DNA from: Hybos culiciformis
Taxonomy: Eukaryota > Arthropoda > Insecta > Diptera > Hybotidae
Assembly (NCBI GenBank): GCA_964007475.1
Contig: OZ023275.1
Span: 7,812,001 to 7,876,000, forward strand
DNA length: 64,000 nt
Direction: 5' to 3'
Shown here: one piece after another, positions 11,905-25,100 of the stretch
Layout of the letters: every line of letters starts with the position of its first letter
Numbering within the stretch: the first letter of the stretch is position 1
Notes under the pieces: generated by a model
Databases searched by the model: none
What the model was told of the DNA's origin: nothing
The model's input: only the letters and a program-made list of their open reading frames with translations
Program-made: the position numbers and the translations under genes

Positions 11905-11999
11905 AAGTCACCTAAGAGACTGTTCACATATTACGTAACGCTTTTTTTGCCGTTTTTTAACCCTCCCCCCATAGTAACAGGTCGTAACAAATTTTTTAA
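11905..11999. repeat. Probable dispersed-repeat fragment with C-rich core
   Basis: The text GACTGTTCACATATTACGTAACG, a poly-T stretch, then AACCCTCCCCCC and GTCGTAACAAA stands out from its surroundings. A layout of 'TGTTCACAAATTACGTAACG' followed by a C-rich tract and 'CGTAACA' recurs as old repeat debris in many insect genomes. I recall the pattern but not its class. The inverse pairing of TTACGTAAC with its own tail is weak. Confidence 0.35.
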
Positions 12000-13171
12000 G
12001 AAAAAAAATATAACTATTCAAACGGAAATTATTTTCACTCATATAATATGAAATACATAATTTTGTGCAAAAATAAATTAAAGAATAATAATATCGTCGG
12101 AAGTAAGTTATGCTGTTTTTTTATGGCAACATTATCTTGAATATGAAATCCTTTTTATTTTCAGTTCCAGAATGAAGTGCATTCAACTTGACTCTGTTTT
12201 GTAATCAAAGAATTTTTTTTTTCAATTATTTGCGGATTTGATAAAGTAATTTCGTCCTTTCCTTTGTAAATATTTTAATTTTTATTTTTTTTTATAAATA
12301 AAATTGGTTTGCAAGTGAAATATGGTCAGACAGGATAAATGAATGTACCGCCTTTTACTATAAAATTGTGGTGTTGTGTTTACTTTAACATGAAGAAAAT
12401 AAAAATAATATTATTTTAAACACTACCTTTTTATTTTAAATTATTTCAATACCCCAAGGAATCCAACGTTTTACCGACAAAGAAAACATCATTACATTTT
12501 TTTTGCTTTAAGAATAATTTGTTCTTAAATTTCATTAAATACACTGTGCAGACTGTGCATTATGACTGAAAATTTCTTTTGCTGAGATCTTTCATTTCGA
12601 ATTAAAAGTATGAATTTTTTATGACATTTTAATCATGGAAGAGATTGTTTCATAAAGGGACTTCTCCATTTTTGAAACTTTTAGTTATTTTTAGTCAAGT
12701 CAAAACTTCAAACCTTACTTGATACACGGTTAAAAATCTCTGTGTACTTTTGACTGATAATTGAAAAAAATTACTTTTGAACAGCCATTTGAAAAAAACT
12801 TATTTTAAATACACAAACACATTTATCAAAAATATTAGGTTTTTTTCAAATTAGCAAAACTGTGATTCAAAATAATACAAAAATAAAAAATAAATGTTTT
12901 TCAAATTTTATTTGACTCATTTTTTTTAACATTTTTGGTATTTTAAATTTCAGGAGCGCAAATAACTTTTTCATTTTAATTTTTTTTTTTTTATTTATTG
13001 TTTTTATTTCAGTTTTGAAATTTAATTTTTTTTCTTTGCACATTTAAAATAATATTTGATCAAATTGAAAAAAATTATTTTTCTTATTGAATAATTTAAT
13101 CGTTAATACAAGAAACAAAATTTTCAATAGATATGGAACTTATATTTTCTGTTTTATACATTATCGTAAAT

Positions 13172-13435
13172 TAACTGCAATAGCGCAGTGGCAGAGTTGA
13201 TGGATTGCAATGTTAAGGACAGTGGTTCGAAACTCCAACCGGGCATAAAAAAAAAATATTAAAAAAACCAATAAAAAAAGAATTTAATTTAACTTAATAA
13301 AAAAAAACAAATAAAATTAAAAAAAAAAAAAAAAATTAATAAAAAAAAATAAATAAATAAATAAAAAAAATTAAATAAAAAAAAAAGTAAAAATAAAAAA
13401 AAACAAAAAAAGGTAAAAAACAAAAAAAAAGTCTA
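13172..13435 (+). repeat. tRNA-derived SINE head with long A-rich tail
   Basis: Box A TAGCGCAGTGG (13181-13191) matches the RNA polymerase III consensus TRGYNNARNGG exactly. Box B GGTTCGAAACT (13224-13234) misses GGTTCGANNCC by one base. They are 43 nt apart, as in tRNA genes. The head ends in CCAACCGGGCA. The T-arm and acceptor stem do not pair well, so it is not a working tRNA. An A-rich tract of nearly 200 bp follows (13247-13435), as expected for a retroposed SINE. No flanking target duplication was identified. Confidence 0.65.
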
Positions 13436-13523
13436 GTAAAAATTTTTTGATGTGTTTTTGCTGGTGAATTTGTAAGGTTTTTGCTCCAAAATTCTTTCCG
13501 TAAAATAATTATGACTAAATATC

Positions 13524-13748
13524 TATTATATTTTGTTTTTATTATTTTGAAAAATACTTACGATATTTTACAAAATTATTTTTCAAAACAACACATAAAA
13601 TTACAACTATTACATTTTGTTTTTATTATTTTGAAAAAATACTTACGATATTTTACAAAAATGTTTTTCAAAACAACACATAAAATTACAACTGTTATAT
13701 TTTGTTTTTATTATTTTGAAAAAAACTTGCTATATTTTACATAATTGT
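13524..13748. repeat. Tandem repeat, 84-85 bp unit, about 2.7 copies
   Basis: Copies start at 13524, 13608 and 13693. Each contains TTTTGTTTTTATTATTTTGAA, then an ACTTACGATATTTTAC-like block, then TTTTTCAAAACAACACATAAAA. The first two copies are nearly identical. The third is diverged and truncated where it merges with TTTTTGGATGTATATG. The plus-strand open frame across it (13481-13744) is a by-product of the repeat and not a gene. Confidence 0.85.
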
Positions 13749-15168
13749 TTTTGGATGTATATGTGCACATAATGTGATTCAAAATGAGAGATGGATTTTT
13801 TACCGTGTAGTGAACTTCTTTCTTTCACGTGCGAATTTGGTAAAAAGTAATTAAAACCTTCACGACTATTTGGTTCACTGTACAAAAGTTTATTCAACGT
13901 TTAGAATTTCAAAATATTTGAAATTTATTAATAAAATTAATGTAGTAATCCATTTTCTTAATTAGGCAAATTAAACATGAAAATTCAATATTTTTCAACT
14001 TTACTGTGTAAGTCCAAAATATTTTAATGATTTTATTACGATTTAAAGCTTTTATTTTTTCTCAAAATTATTGCAATATTTTTCCTCATTAAAAAAAACT
14101 ATCCCAGTTTTGCATTTTTTGAAAAAATAAAAAATAAAAAATTTAGAGTATTGTGCGATTTCCTTCCTGTGTAGACATTGATATCCTCTAAAATCGTACA
14201 ATTTTAATTATTTAAATGAAATAATGTAGATTTACAGATATTTTACTTCATATAATTTTTTTGTGGTTTATTTAATGTAATAATTGGAAAATCGTATTTT
14301 GTTTGATTTTATTTATAATAATATGAAAAACTTAAGACACAAACTTTTTTCATTGATTAATTACTTACACGAATCGTGTTTTTTCAACTTATATAGACAG
14401 AAATAATCTTGAGACTTTTTAGAGAAAATTAAGCGCCAGGTCGAACATTTACATTCTTAACTGAATTTAAAATAGAGTGCCTTGCCATACTACTACAAAT
14501 CTCTGTACGAAAATTCGTAATTCACTTTTGCAAAATGATTTGAATTTTTTTTTTTTTTGTTGTTCATATTCATTTTTACAAATTTTGCTTAAAGCTCTAA
14601 CGTTGTTATATTCAGATTAACTGCTAAACAACGAATATATTTCCTTCAAAATTTAGTTTTGTATCGGTTATAGGTTAACATGATAATTTTTTTTTTCTGT
14701 TTTGATTCGAAAAAAATGTATAATAAATAAATAAACCAAACCAAATATTAAATTTTTCTTAATCAGATTTTTCATATTTCATTTAAATAAGAAAAAGTGT
14801 TGAATAAAATTCCAATCAATTTTTTGCAATCTTAAAACCAATAAAATTCATATTTCATTATATATTTAATATTTTTATTTATAGTTTTTTTGTTTTTTTT
14901 TTTGTTCCTGTGTATAAAAACTTCCTATGAAATATTTTTTTTTTGTTTTTAATCTGTTTAACACAGTAATGAAATAACAAACAAAATCTCTTCATGTTTT
15001 CTTTCTTTAAATAAATATTTATTTTAACACCTTTGGCTGCCATAATTAACACTTCACAAAATCGATTCATATATATTTCTTTTGCAATCTTTTAAATTGG
15101 TACTTTATGAGGATTTTGCGTTGGTGCGAAAATAAAATACTTAATCATCTTAAGAAAAAAATACATAC

Positions 15169-15199
<31 letters not shown>
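15169..15199. repeat. TAA microsatellite
   Basis: About ten units of TAA, the longest trinucleotide run noticed in the window. Confidence 0.85.
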
Positions 15200-15202
<3 letters not shown>

Positions 15203-18200
15203 TATTATCAAAGTCTTAAGAATTAAAACAATAAAAATTAAGATATAATTCCCAAGGAGCAATTTCAGTTTAAATATAATCGTGAATAATTTCTTTTGTA
15301 TTTATATCTTAATTTTAAGGTTAGTTAATTTTAAATTTTACAAAGTACCATCAGCTATCTGTTACTGCCAGAGTCAAATGCTAAATGGCAGACGAGCTAT
15401 AAGAAAATCTTATACTTAGAACTTTCAATCAAATGTGTCAACTTCTGGATTGTGTATGTTTCCGTAAACAGAAATAATAAAATTTGGAAATAATTCTAAA
15501 AGCTATGCTTCAGTTAGCTAGCTATTATGCTAAAGAAAAAAAAAATCATTTAGTGGAAAAATATCATTATAGCACGTATGCTTTTATTTAATTACTTAAA
15601 TATCCAGAAACATTTTTTTAAGAATGCTTATTTAACAATAAAATAATATGTTCTATAATTCTATATTATTGTATTCATATAGTGTTCTTTTTCATTTATA
15701 TAGTGTAGGAGAATAATTTAAAAAGTATAAATATCTGATCGAATATAATATAATTATAATTTTACTCAAAGACGATTATTTTGGTAATATGTTCAAAAAA
15801 CATTTGGAGATATGCTTTAAAAAAAAGCCACATATAAAATTTTATCAACTTAATTTTTATCGTTTATTTTTTTTTTATATTTATTTTTTCTACATTTAAT
15901 AGGAAAATATTATTTTTAATGTGACTAAAATAACCTCAGACATCAGATTACAAACAATGCTCTGGGCTTATTATAATGTTTGTATTTCAATATTACTGGC
16001 ATTAAAATAAATTAAAATAAAAAAAAAACATTAGATTGATAAGTTTGAGTCAAAAAAAAAAATAAATTGACTCAAAAATTTTTTGCGGAAACTCATAGTG
16101 CACTTATTTTAATAGCAAGTTCCATTACAACTACTATGTTATTTCTGAATCCATTCCAAAATGAGCAAACAAATATGTACATTTTTGATTATTCTTAGCG
16201 AATTTTTCTTTTTTTTTTCGTACAATTTTGAGTTGATTCGAGATATTAATTCTTATACCAAAATAACATTCAAGTTTTAATGTTCATATATATGTAATAA
16301 AAATAGTAAACATAAATATGTATTAGATTTCAAGGCCATGTCGGATCTTAAAAAAAAAAACAATAAATTTTCCTTTTTTTTATGTATTATTTTACAATAA
16401 AATCAATTTTAATCATATTTTTATTTCGCAAAATTAAAGGTACATTATGAAACTCGCTATGTATAATAATGGTTAGCTCCAATAACTAAAGAGTTATATG
16501 ATATTATCGTCTATAAACCAAATACGGTATTTGTTAATTCAAATATATTATGGTATTTTGAGAGCTCTCAAAATATATTAACTTTATTTGTAATTATGCA
16601 AGAAAAAAAAAGTTATAGTTTTATTTTACCTAAAATAAAAAATAAATGCTCATGAATTTTTATTTTTTCATTCTTGAATTAGAAAAAAAAACTAATAGAT
16701 TTGGTTACATACATTTATTTTTATTTAATGTTATAATATACTATATAAAAAATTTTTTTTTAAATGCAAAAAGTATTATTGTTAAATTCTAATACATAAT
16801 AAATTGTCTACAAACTGAACATTGAAAACATAAAATCTAAGTTAAACAATAGTGCCCAATAGAACAAATGTATAAAATTGAATAGCTACAATTGTTTTTT
16901 TACACTTGTAATGTTGTTTCACTTCACTTTTGTATCACTATTAATATCGTAATAGGCCTATAAAACTTCATGTATTTACATCGACATATTTTATAATTTC
17001 ATTATTAAACATTGATTTTTTTTTATGAATTCTGGTAATGTTCTTTCAACATTTAAATAATAAAAATAAAATAAAAAAATATATAATAAATTTCTTTGCG
17101 GGTGTCTAATTTATTGCCTTTTCTGTAGAAACTAATTTTATTTAAAAAAAAAAAAAAATACATATTCGGCATAAAAATGGAAAGAAATGTTTTATGAAGT
17201 GTTCATGTTTTTAATTTTAAAGATGGAAATGTACTTAAGGTGATTTTATTACATAAATTTACATGTTATTAAAATCTGTTTACCATTAAAATCAAAAATA
17301 ATAAATATACAGAAATGGTTAAAAGGAAAACATGAATTCACGTTTTTATCATTTTGTTAACAAGGTTGTAGAAATAAATCAAAATAAATTTATTTATTAT
17401 AAATTTAGAATTTTTAATAAGAATAATTTATACTTCTTCTTTCTTCATATTAAATTTAAAATTTTATAGCTTTGGTCAATAACTTACATTCTCAGTTATC
17501 AATCGGCCACAGAAGTTTTGAAGTCTTTGCTTTTTAAATGAATTAACAAAGTTAAAAAGTACAAAAGAATATTGTTTAAAATAAAATTTGCAATACAAGA
17601 ATTTGTTACTCTCTGTTTGTAATTTATATGCATTGATTTTTTGAAATTTTATCAACTTTATTAATTTATGGTAACATTAGAAAGAAGAATTGAATTTAAC
17701 TTTTGTATACCGTCAAAAAATTTTTGACAACATGCATTTAACGAGCAAAGTTGTGATGCATTATTTATTTGTTTTTATATTTCTTACAGAAAATGTAAAA
17801 TTTTAAATAATTACAACATAATGTTAGAGTTTAACGTCCTATTTTTAAGTGCGGTTGACATTCTAATGTTAGAAGAGCTTGAATAATAATTATTTCACAA
17901 ACGCTTGGTTGTAAAATGTTCAGGTTCAAAAAGTCCACCAAATTTACTATTTAAGGTACATAAAATATTTAAAAAATTAAAAACATATTATAAACTATTT
18001 CAACTTACTTAGTATACAATGTAATTTATTTAAATTTTATTTGAATACATAAATTCCAATATTTTTATTGATTTCGATTTTCATGTAAGCATTTGCGCCC
18101 GAATTAACGCATGAAAAATGAATATTGGTATTTCATTTATATAAATATTATTATTACTTTATTTATGAAAAATTGCATACAATTTTGCTTTAACGTACTA

Positions 18201-18410
18201 ATTTTAAGTATACCTGATTTAAAGTTAATATTTTTTTTTTGTACCAAAACAATATCAATAATCCCTGAAGATAAATATATCACGCGTAAAAGCAATTTCT
18301 TTGGCGTAAAAATATTAAAAAAAAATATGTATTTATAAATGTTAAAAAGTATTGCAAATATCAAGATTAAATCCAAAAATTAATTCATAAAAAAAAAATG
18401 AAAAAAAAAA

Positions 18411-18431
18411 TAATAATAATAATAATAATAT
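18411..18431. repeat. TAA microsatellite
   Basis: About seven TAA units following a poly-A run. Confidence 0.8.
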
Positions 18432-21400
18432 AATATTGAGATTGAAGATCTGTGCGCGGCCTGAAGCAAGGAAGTTGTTGTTACATAAATTAATCATACA
18501 ATCGATCATTATTTACTTTTTTAATCTGTGAAATTATTATAAAATAAAACTTTTGTAATATTATTACATTGAATTGTATATAATATTGGAAATAAAATAA
18601 ATACAAATAATATAAGCATTAAAGAAGTGCTGTATTTCCTCGATTATCAAAAGTGTCTGTTTATTATATCAGTAAGTCAGAAAATACAGTGTTGTGCATA
18701 TTATGTGAATGATATTTTTAACTGTTTTGCAACAACATTTTCAAGAATATGTTATGATTTTCCTTTAATGGTTATATAGTTATATATATAGAGGCGATCA
18801 ACAAACCTTCCAAATGCGCTCTTGGAGTGGTATTATAAATGTTTTATGTTATTTTGGAAATCTTTGGTTAGAAAAAATAGTCAAACATTTAATTTTTTTT
18901 TAATTAAAAAAGTTACTTTTTAGATTTTTTGTCTGTGCCTCCAATCGCTTTTAAATCCATATTTACTAATAACATTTTCAAATAAAATTATTGGCAAAAA
19001 AATTATCAGGTTTTAAGACTAAAAGACATTTATTTTTGCGATTTTATTTAAACAACTTTTTTCCGTCTTGCAAAAAAAAAAAAAAAAATTAACATGATAC
19101 GATTTTTTTTTTGCAATATGAATTGAATTTTAACATCCTGTACATAAAAAGGAAAAATTATGATAAAGAAGAATTTTTTCTTATTTCAATATTTTCCCAT
19201 AACATACATTTTGGTCTTGAATAATAACAAAAAAAAAAAATCTATGCATGTTGAAGAAAATTATAAAATTAAATAAAAATGATTTTAATCAAAATTGAAA
19301 TCTCAGGTAAATATCAAGGAAAAAAGGGATAAATCAATCAAGCGCGATCTTTTTTTTTCACTTTGTTTTTTTTTTTTTTCTTTTCTTTTTAATATAAATC
19401 ATAGGTTTATTTTTGTTATCAACTTTTATTTAATAGTTAAAGGCTTAAAATAAATCATAATAATGGGAAAATACATATCATATTTTTGATATTTTTTGTC
19501 TATGAAAACGGTACTAAGACATTTGAACCTTTTAATTTTGCCAAAATTAAATATAATAAATGAAGAAATTTGATAGTGTAAAACTAATAGTTGCGTATTT
19601 TAAATAGAAATGTTATAAAAATAAAAGTTTTACAGCCAACAAAAATATTTTATTATAATTTTGTTGTATTTATGCAATCTTGGCAATTTTTTCGTTCTTT
19701 GTCAGCAAGTTCTAATAAGATTAAGTAAAGATTTTGTAAAAAGTTAAAATCACAAAATTAATCTCAACATCTTAAGATATAGTGCACTATGCTAATTATA
19801 ATAACCAGAATTTTTATAGCTTTGGAAATTTTTGGAAAAGCTATTCGCGGAAATTTTTTCGTTCAAATGATAACAAACACCATAAAAGAATCCTTAAATA
19901 TTGCTTTCTTTGAGTGGAGAATATATATATTAGATCCATTTTGTGGTTTAATTTTATCCAGGAGCAAAAATTTTGACAGGATTTCAAAGATAATAAATCT
20001 TTTGTTTGCTTCATGAATGAATTGTGAATTGAAAACATTATTTAAAAAAAAAACGTATATATAAATATAAATTTGAATTTCAATGTATTAAGTTAAATAA
20101 TGTCACCACCTCAGTGAACATGAATTGTAATGATTTTTTTTTATTATTTTACCTTTGAGTCAGAAATGCATTTACAAATTTTGAGAAATGATTTTTGGTT
20201 CAACTCTTTATTTATTAAACAATGAAATATATTTTCATAAATAGTGATGAAAGATTAAATTTATTCATGAAAATTTTTTACTTTTATTCATTTTTTTTCA
20301 AATAGTTGAGATCAGGACTTGAACAATAATTTACATTCACTTTCATTAGAAAAAGGTTTGTATATATACGGAATGAAAAAATCTAACAATAAAACAACTT
20401 GTAAAAAATTCCAAAATGTTAACAACTTTACGTTACAAAAATTTTAGGGATATTAATTAAAAAAATGTCAATGAAATGAAATGGAAATTATAAAAATTCA
20501 TATTACATGTGAAACGAAAACTGGAGCCATGATTAAATACTAACTAAAATACTAGAAAACTATACTCTCTGTAAGAAGTTAGTTTGATAATAAATGAGAC
20601 AGATAATAAGAGATAAAATCAAAACTAAAATACTTAGAGTTATTACTTAGATTGATGTAAGTGGGATTTATCGTTTTTATTTTAAGAAAATTATTAAATA
20701 CCCTTTTATTTTTAACCGTGTAAGGATACTATAGAAGTAGTGCACTATGCTAGCTTACTACTAAAAAATCTACAATATACTTTGAACAAAAAAAGTTAAA
20801 TGTAATATTTTCATAATATTGCAAATTTATTCCATTAAATCAAAAACAATTGAGAGAAATTTTTGATTATTTGATTTAATTGTCGAAGTTTATGGTCAAC
20901 TATGTATTATCGATTTCGAATTAAATTCGTAAAAAAATATTCTTATCTTTTTTAACTAATAAAATTTTAATATATTTCCCCAAGGAAAAACGAAAATATT
21001 TGATCCAGTTTGTCCATGTGGCCAATATAAAAACACTGCAATTCAAACTACGTAATCTAATTGTCTCTTAGCCTCATTTAATTTTATTTTTTAAATAAAA
21101 TCGAAAATCCAATTTTTTTTAAATTTAAATAATAAAACATTAACATCAAAATTTAAAGATAAGAACTTTAATTTCGTATCTAGAAAGTAAAAGATGATGA
21201 CAATAGATTGTAAGGTGAGTCGCTGAGTTCAAAAAAATTTTACATATTGAGTCCCCAGAATACAATTTAAAGAAAATTAAATCCTCATTGTATATACACA
21301 AAAATTAAATGCATTCAAAATCAATTTTAATGCTTCATTTAATAATTTTAAATAACAATATAGTCAAGAAAATTTTTATTCAGAAGGGATGTTTAATTTT

Positions 21401-21977
21401 CCACCAAAGCAAAACAAAAAACGAAAAGAAATAAAACAAAATGATCTCAAATTAAACAGAAAACCTTTTTAAATATTTGATCAATAATTTATTGATTAAA
21501 TAAAATTGTAAATTAAATATTTTCTTTACAATTACATAACATAATATTATTTCCCACGATTATTAATATTTGGAAATTGTAAATAGAGTTTATTAAAGGA
21601 AATTTTTTTTTTCGAATATTTAAATTAATCAAAAACTCATAAAGTTTACTTCCTGTTTATTCCGACAAAACAAGTTCATTATTCTTTGACAGCCAAAAAT
21701 TTATAATTAAATAAATGTAGATATTATAATAGTTTTACCCCGAAGGTAAAATAGAAGGTTAATATACATAATAGTTATGTGTATTTGTGTGTTAATATCA
21801 AAATACTCGTTAATGACTTTTTATTTACATAATATAGAATATAGTCTTGCGCTGAGCTTAAAAAAGTTGAAATCTTTTTAAACTCTTTTAGATCAATGCA
21901 AATGTAATTTGTACAAAATTTAACTAATATATGCTATAGTATAGAAATTTTTTTTAACGAATAAACGAATATAAACC

Positions 21978-22138
21978 GAAAATTATATTCTTTAATGCAG
22001 GCAATAAAATAAATAATGTCTTACGTTTTTAGGAGAGATAACTACTGGTTCAACAAAATGGTCTACAGTATTTTTTGTTGAACCAGTAGGTAATCTCTCC
22101 TAAAAATGTACGTAAGATGTATAAAGTATATAATTTTC
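21978..22138. repeat. Long near-perfect hairpin, microRNA-precursor-like
   Basis: The inner left arm (22026-22058, starting TTTTTAGGAGAGAT and ending GGTTCAACAAAA) pairs with the inner right arm (22073-22106) except for one mismatch and one single-base bulge. The loop is 14 nt. The stem continues outward through CTTACG/CGTAAG. After an asymmetric bulge it continues again with GAAAATTATATTCTTTA (21978-21994) against TAAAGTATATAATTTTC (22122-22138). The core of about 97 nt fits a microRNA precursor in size. It could also be a MITE, but no target duplication is visible at the outer edges. Which strand would be transcribed is unknown. Confidence 0.6.
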
Positions 22139-22139
22139 C

Positions 22140-25100
22140 TTTATTCAAAAAAAAAAAAGTGCTGATGCAAAACAATGTTTCTTTTTCTGAATTTGGATAA
22201 AACTAATTCGAATAAAATATGTTTCTATACACGACAGACTTTCACAACCTTTAAGAAACTCACTTGAAACTGATAGAAATAACGGTTGACCGAATATTGC
22301 AAAAATTGCCTATTTTAAGGCAAAATTAAGTAAAATAATCTTATTTAAAAAAGAAAAAAATTCTTAACTCAACCTATATGTATTGTTATAAGTGTGTACG
22401 ATTACAAAATAATTACTTTACTTTATTTTATTTTACAAAAATATCTCTGATTATAATATTCCTTAAAGGAAAAATGTAATCCCTAATTACTGACCACAAT
22501 TTGACCACACACAATACATTTTTATGTCCGAAATCGCTACCGAAATATTATGTTTCTTAATTTCGTTTGAATTTTGCATAATTCCTTTTATATCTGTTAT
22601 TTAATTTAATTTTATTTTTTTTTCTTTTTAAAGAAAATAATAACAACAAGGAAATAGATGTAATTAAATTAGGATTATAAACCAAAATAAAAATTGTAGG
22701 TAATTTAAATAGTAGGTTTGTTAATCTTGTAAAGGTTAAAGCCGAAGCCGCAAAAAATATATCTGAGACAGGTATAAAAGTTCGAATTATATATTCCCGA
22801 TAATATGTTTGCTCCAGCTTGGATTTACTACGATTCTTTTTAAAAATAATATTCACTTTTTAACTTAATTACACTTTTATTAATTATTTTTTATATACGA
22901 GGATGAATCTAAGGTCAGTTTTATAGAATTTTTTTTTATATTTTGGAGAAGTTTTATGTGCGAGGAAACATACTTTCGTTAAAATGTATGTTCGACAGTT
23001 TATGTGTAAGCCTCAATCAATTTATTTTTACACATAAAAAAAAAATAAAAATTGTATATATTTTTGTAATTTGTAACTAATTAGATTAATTCTCGACCAA
23101 TCTTTGTTTTCATTTCAAATATTTTGTAGTTTTTCTTAAGAACTACAAAATACCTAGGCGTTGTTTAAGAAACTTGAAATATTAATGTTAAGCATTTATA
23201 ATATTAGTCGATTTTCATTACATACATAATTTTAAAATTTTGTTGGTTACGTTTTTATAAAATATTGATCAGGAGAAATTGCAGTTTATGGTGAACTCTT
23301 GTGTAATTTTTATAAAAAAAATTTCTTTAATTACAATTGACAAATTGACAACAATTTTAAATGCTTAATCAGTTATTAAGTTTCATAATAAGTTCAAGTA
23401 TTTTTCTCTAATTTTCTAGAATTTCGTTTAGATGCCTTTTCAGCACAAACATCCATAATTTTGCAAGAACATTTTTCAGATAATAATTTTTATTTTTTTT
23501 TTTATGATTTTGGAATAAATATACAAATATAATAATAACAACTTTTTTTATAGGGACACATATTTAATAACTTAATCAATTTTTTAAATTTATATATCCG
23601 TTTTTTGATTAAGATGTTTGTCATATATAAAATTGTTTTTCTTCTTACTTTGTCATCATAATTTTTTGTTTTGTTGTGATTTTAAGTTTTTATGTTTGGG
23701 TAATGAAATAAAGGTCGTGATATTTGAAACAAAAAAAAACGTTTAATAACTATGACATTGTTACTTTCGGCATTTATCAATATTTAAAATTATTTCTACA
23801 AATCTCATAATTAAGTATATCGGAAAACACAAAATTATGTCGAAAATAACCTCAAAATTTCAAAGTTGTGTTCCAAATCAAAAACAAATCCAATAAGCGA
23901 TCATAAATTCTTCTAAGCAGAACGTAATCTTCTAAAATATAAAGTAATAATAATAATAATAAACTTTTGTTGCTTAATAGCGAAAAATTTCCAAAGTTCT
24001 TCATCCTTGACATAATATTATAGTCTAGTTTTCGTAGATACATTATAGTAGTGATATTAACAATAAATTATAAAACAAATGAAGCATAGTTAATAGTCCG
24101 AAGCAGAGTCCAAATAAAGAGTGAATAAACTTAAAAATTGATGTTGATTATAATGTGTATCTTTCAAAGTCATAAAAATACTTTTGTGAGGTTAAAAAAT
24201 AATAAAATCTTATTTTTTTCCGCTCTTTATGTGTAAAAAAAAAAAGAAGATGATAAGCAACTTCTTATGCAAATAATTTAAATAACGTTTTAGTAGCTAA
24301 TAACATTATTTCAAGAAGCTAAAGAAAAAAATTTACAAACTTTTCATATCTAAATTAGTCTCCCGCGCACTCCAGGATAAAGCGATTAATATTGTCACAT
24401 AAAATTTAATATCTTCAAAATTCGCTACTATTGAACTTACTTTGAATATATGTGTAGCAATTCAACCGCATATAACATTTTATTATAATTTTTTTGCATA
24501 AGTTTCCAGAATAAATTAATTGTAACCGTCATCATTATAGATTAAGAAATAAAAGGTTTCTTTACAGACCATAACCGAATATTTATACATTTTAAGAAAA
24601 TATTAAAATTGAGGAATTAAAAAAAACATAAAAAATAGAAAATAGCATAAAAAATTTCTATTTAATTATGATTATAATAAATTATTATATTATTATAAAC
24701 ATAACTCAGAACTAGCTATTATAATGTTTTCTAAACCGTATTATAAATTTTTCTTATTTATAAAATATTTCCCCTTTATTATGAAAAAATTGTCAACTCA
24801 TTTTATCGTGTAACATAAACATTATTTATCATTATACTCAATTTACTAAACTTATTCCAACTTGAAACTATAATAATTTGATCTCATTTCACAGAACGAA
24901 AAAAACTTATGTTAATAAGCTCTTAATATTTATTTTTGTATTTTTTTTTTTTTACCCTAATCACTGAAGTTACTTAATTCCCTGCTACATATTTTTATTT
25001 ATTTATATTTTTTTCCTTAATTTTTTAATTACTTGTAATTCTTTTACTCTCTTATAGCCAAAAGATGATCTTTTGAAGTTATCGCAAAAAAAATAAATAA

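Larger units (their letters stand above)
12723..13809. mobile_element. Possible 1.1-kb non-autonomous element with TACACGG ends
   Basis: The left end TACACGGTTAAAAATCTC (12723-12740) is answered at 13809 by an inverse end reading TACACGGTAAAAAATCCATCTC. The string TGTGATTCAAAAT occurs near both ends (about 12859 and 13772). Inside lie a tRNA-derived SINE head with an A-rich tract and an 84-85 bp tandem repeat. I see no clear target duplication and no coding remnant, so the element borders are tentative. Other ACCGTGTA words at 20717 and inside the 31-kb MITE suggest related sequences. Confidence 0.4.
13810..21977. other. Intergenic AT-rich DNA, no gene recognised
   Basis: No coding exon, RNA gene or well-bounded element was found. 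It holds microsatellites (15169-15199 and 18411-18431) and many homopolymer tracts. The 15-mer TAGTGCACTATGCTA is repeated exactly at 19780-19794 and 20738-20752. A 75-codon frame at 19789-20016 has a mixed amino-acid composition but no recognisable motif, and an equally long frame opposes it on the other strand. Confidence 0.7.

Noticed and set aside
13481..13744. 87-codon frame with internal repeats
   Set aside because: The repeats come from the DNA tandem array, and the frame survives only because the unit lengths keep it open.
19789..20016. 75-codon frame with fairly mixed composition
   Set aside because: No recognisable domain, an equally long frame on the opposite strand, and no promoter or splice context.
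22557..22856. 99-codon minus-strand frame
   Set aside because: Lys/Asn-rich ends and a Leu/Ile-rich middle reflect base composition. No motif or gene context was found.
25056..25078. Palindrome CAAAAGATGATCTTTTG
   Set aside because: Short, AT-rich and without other structure nearby, so consistent with chance.
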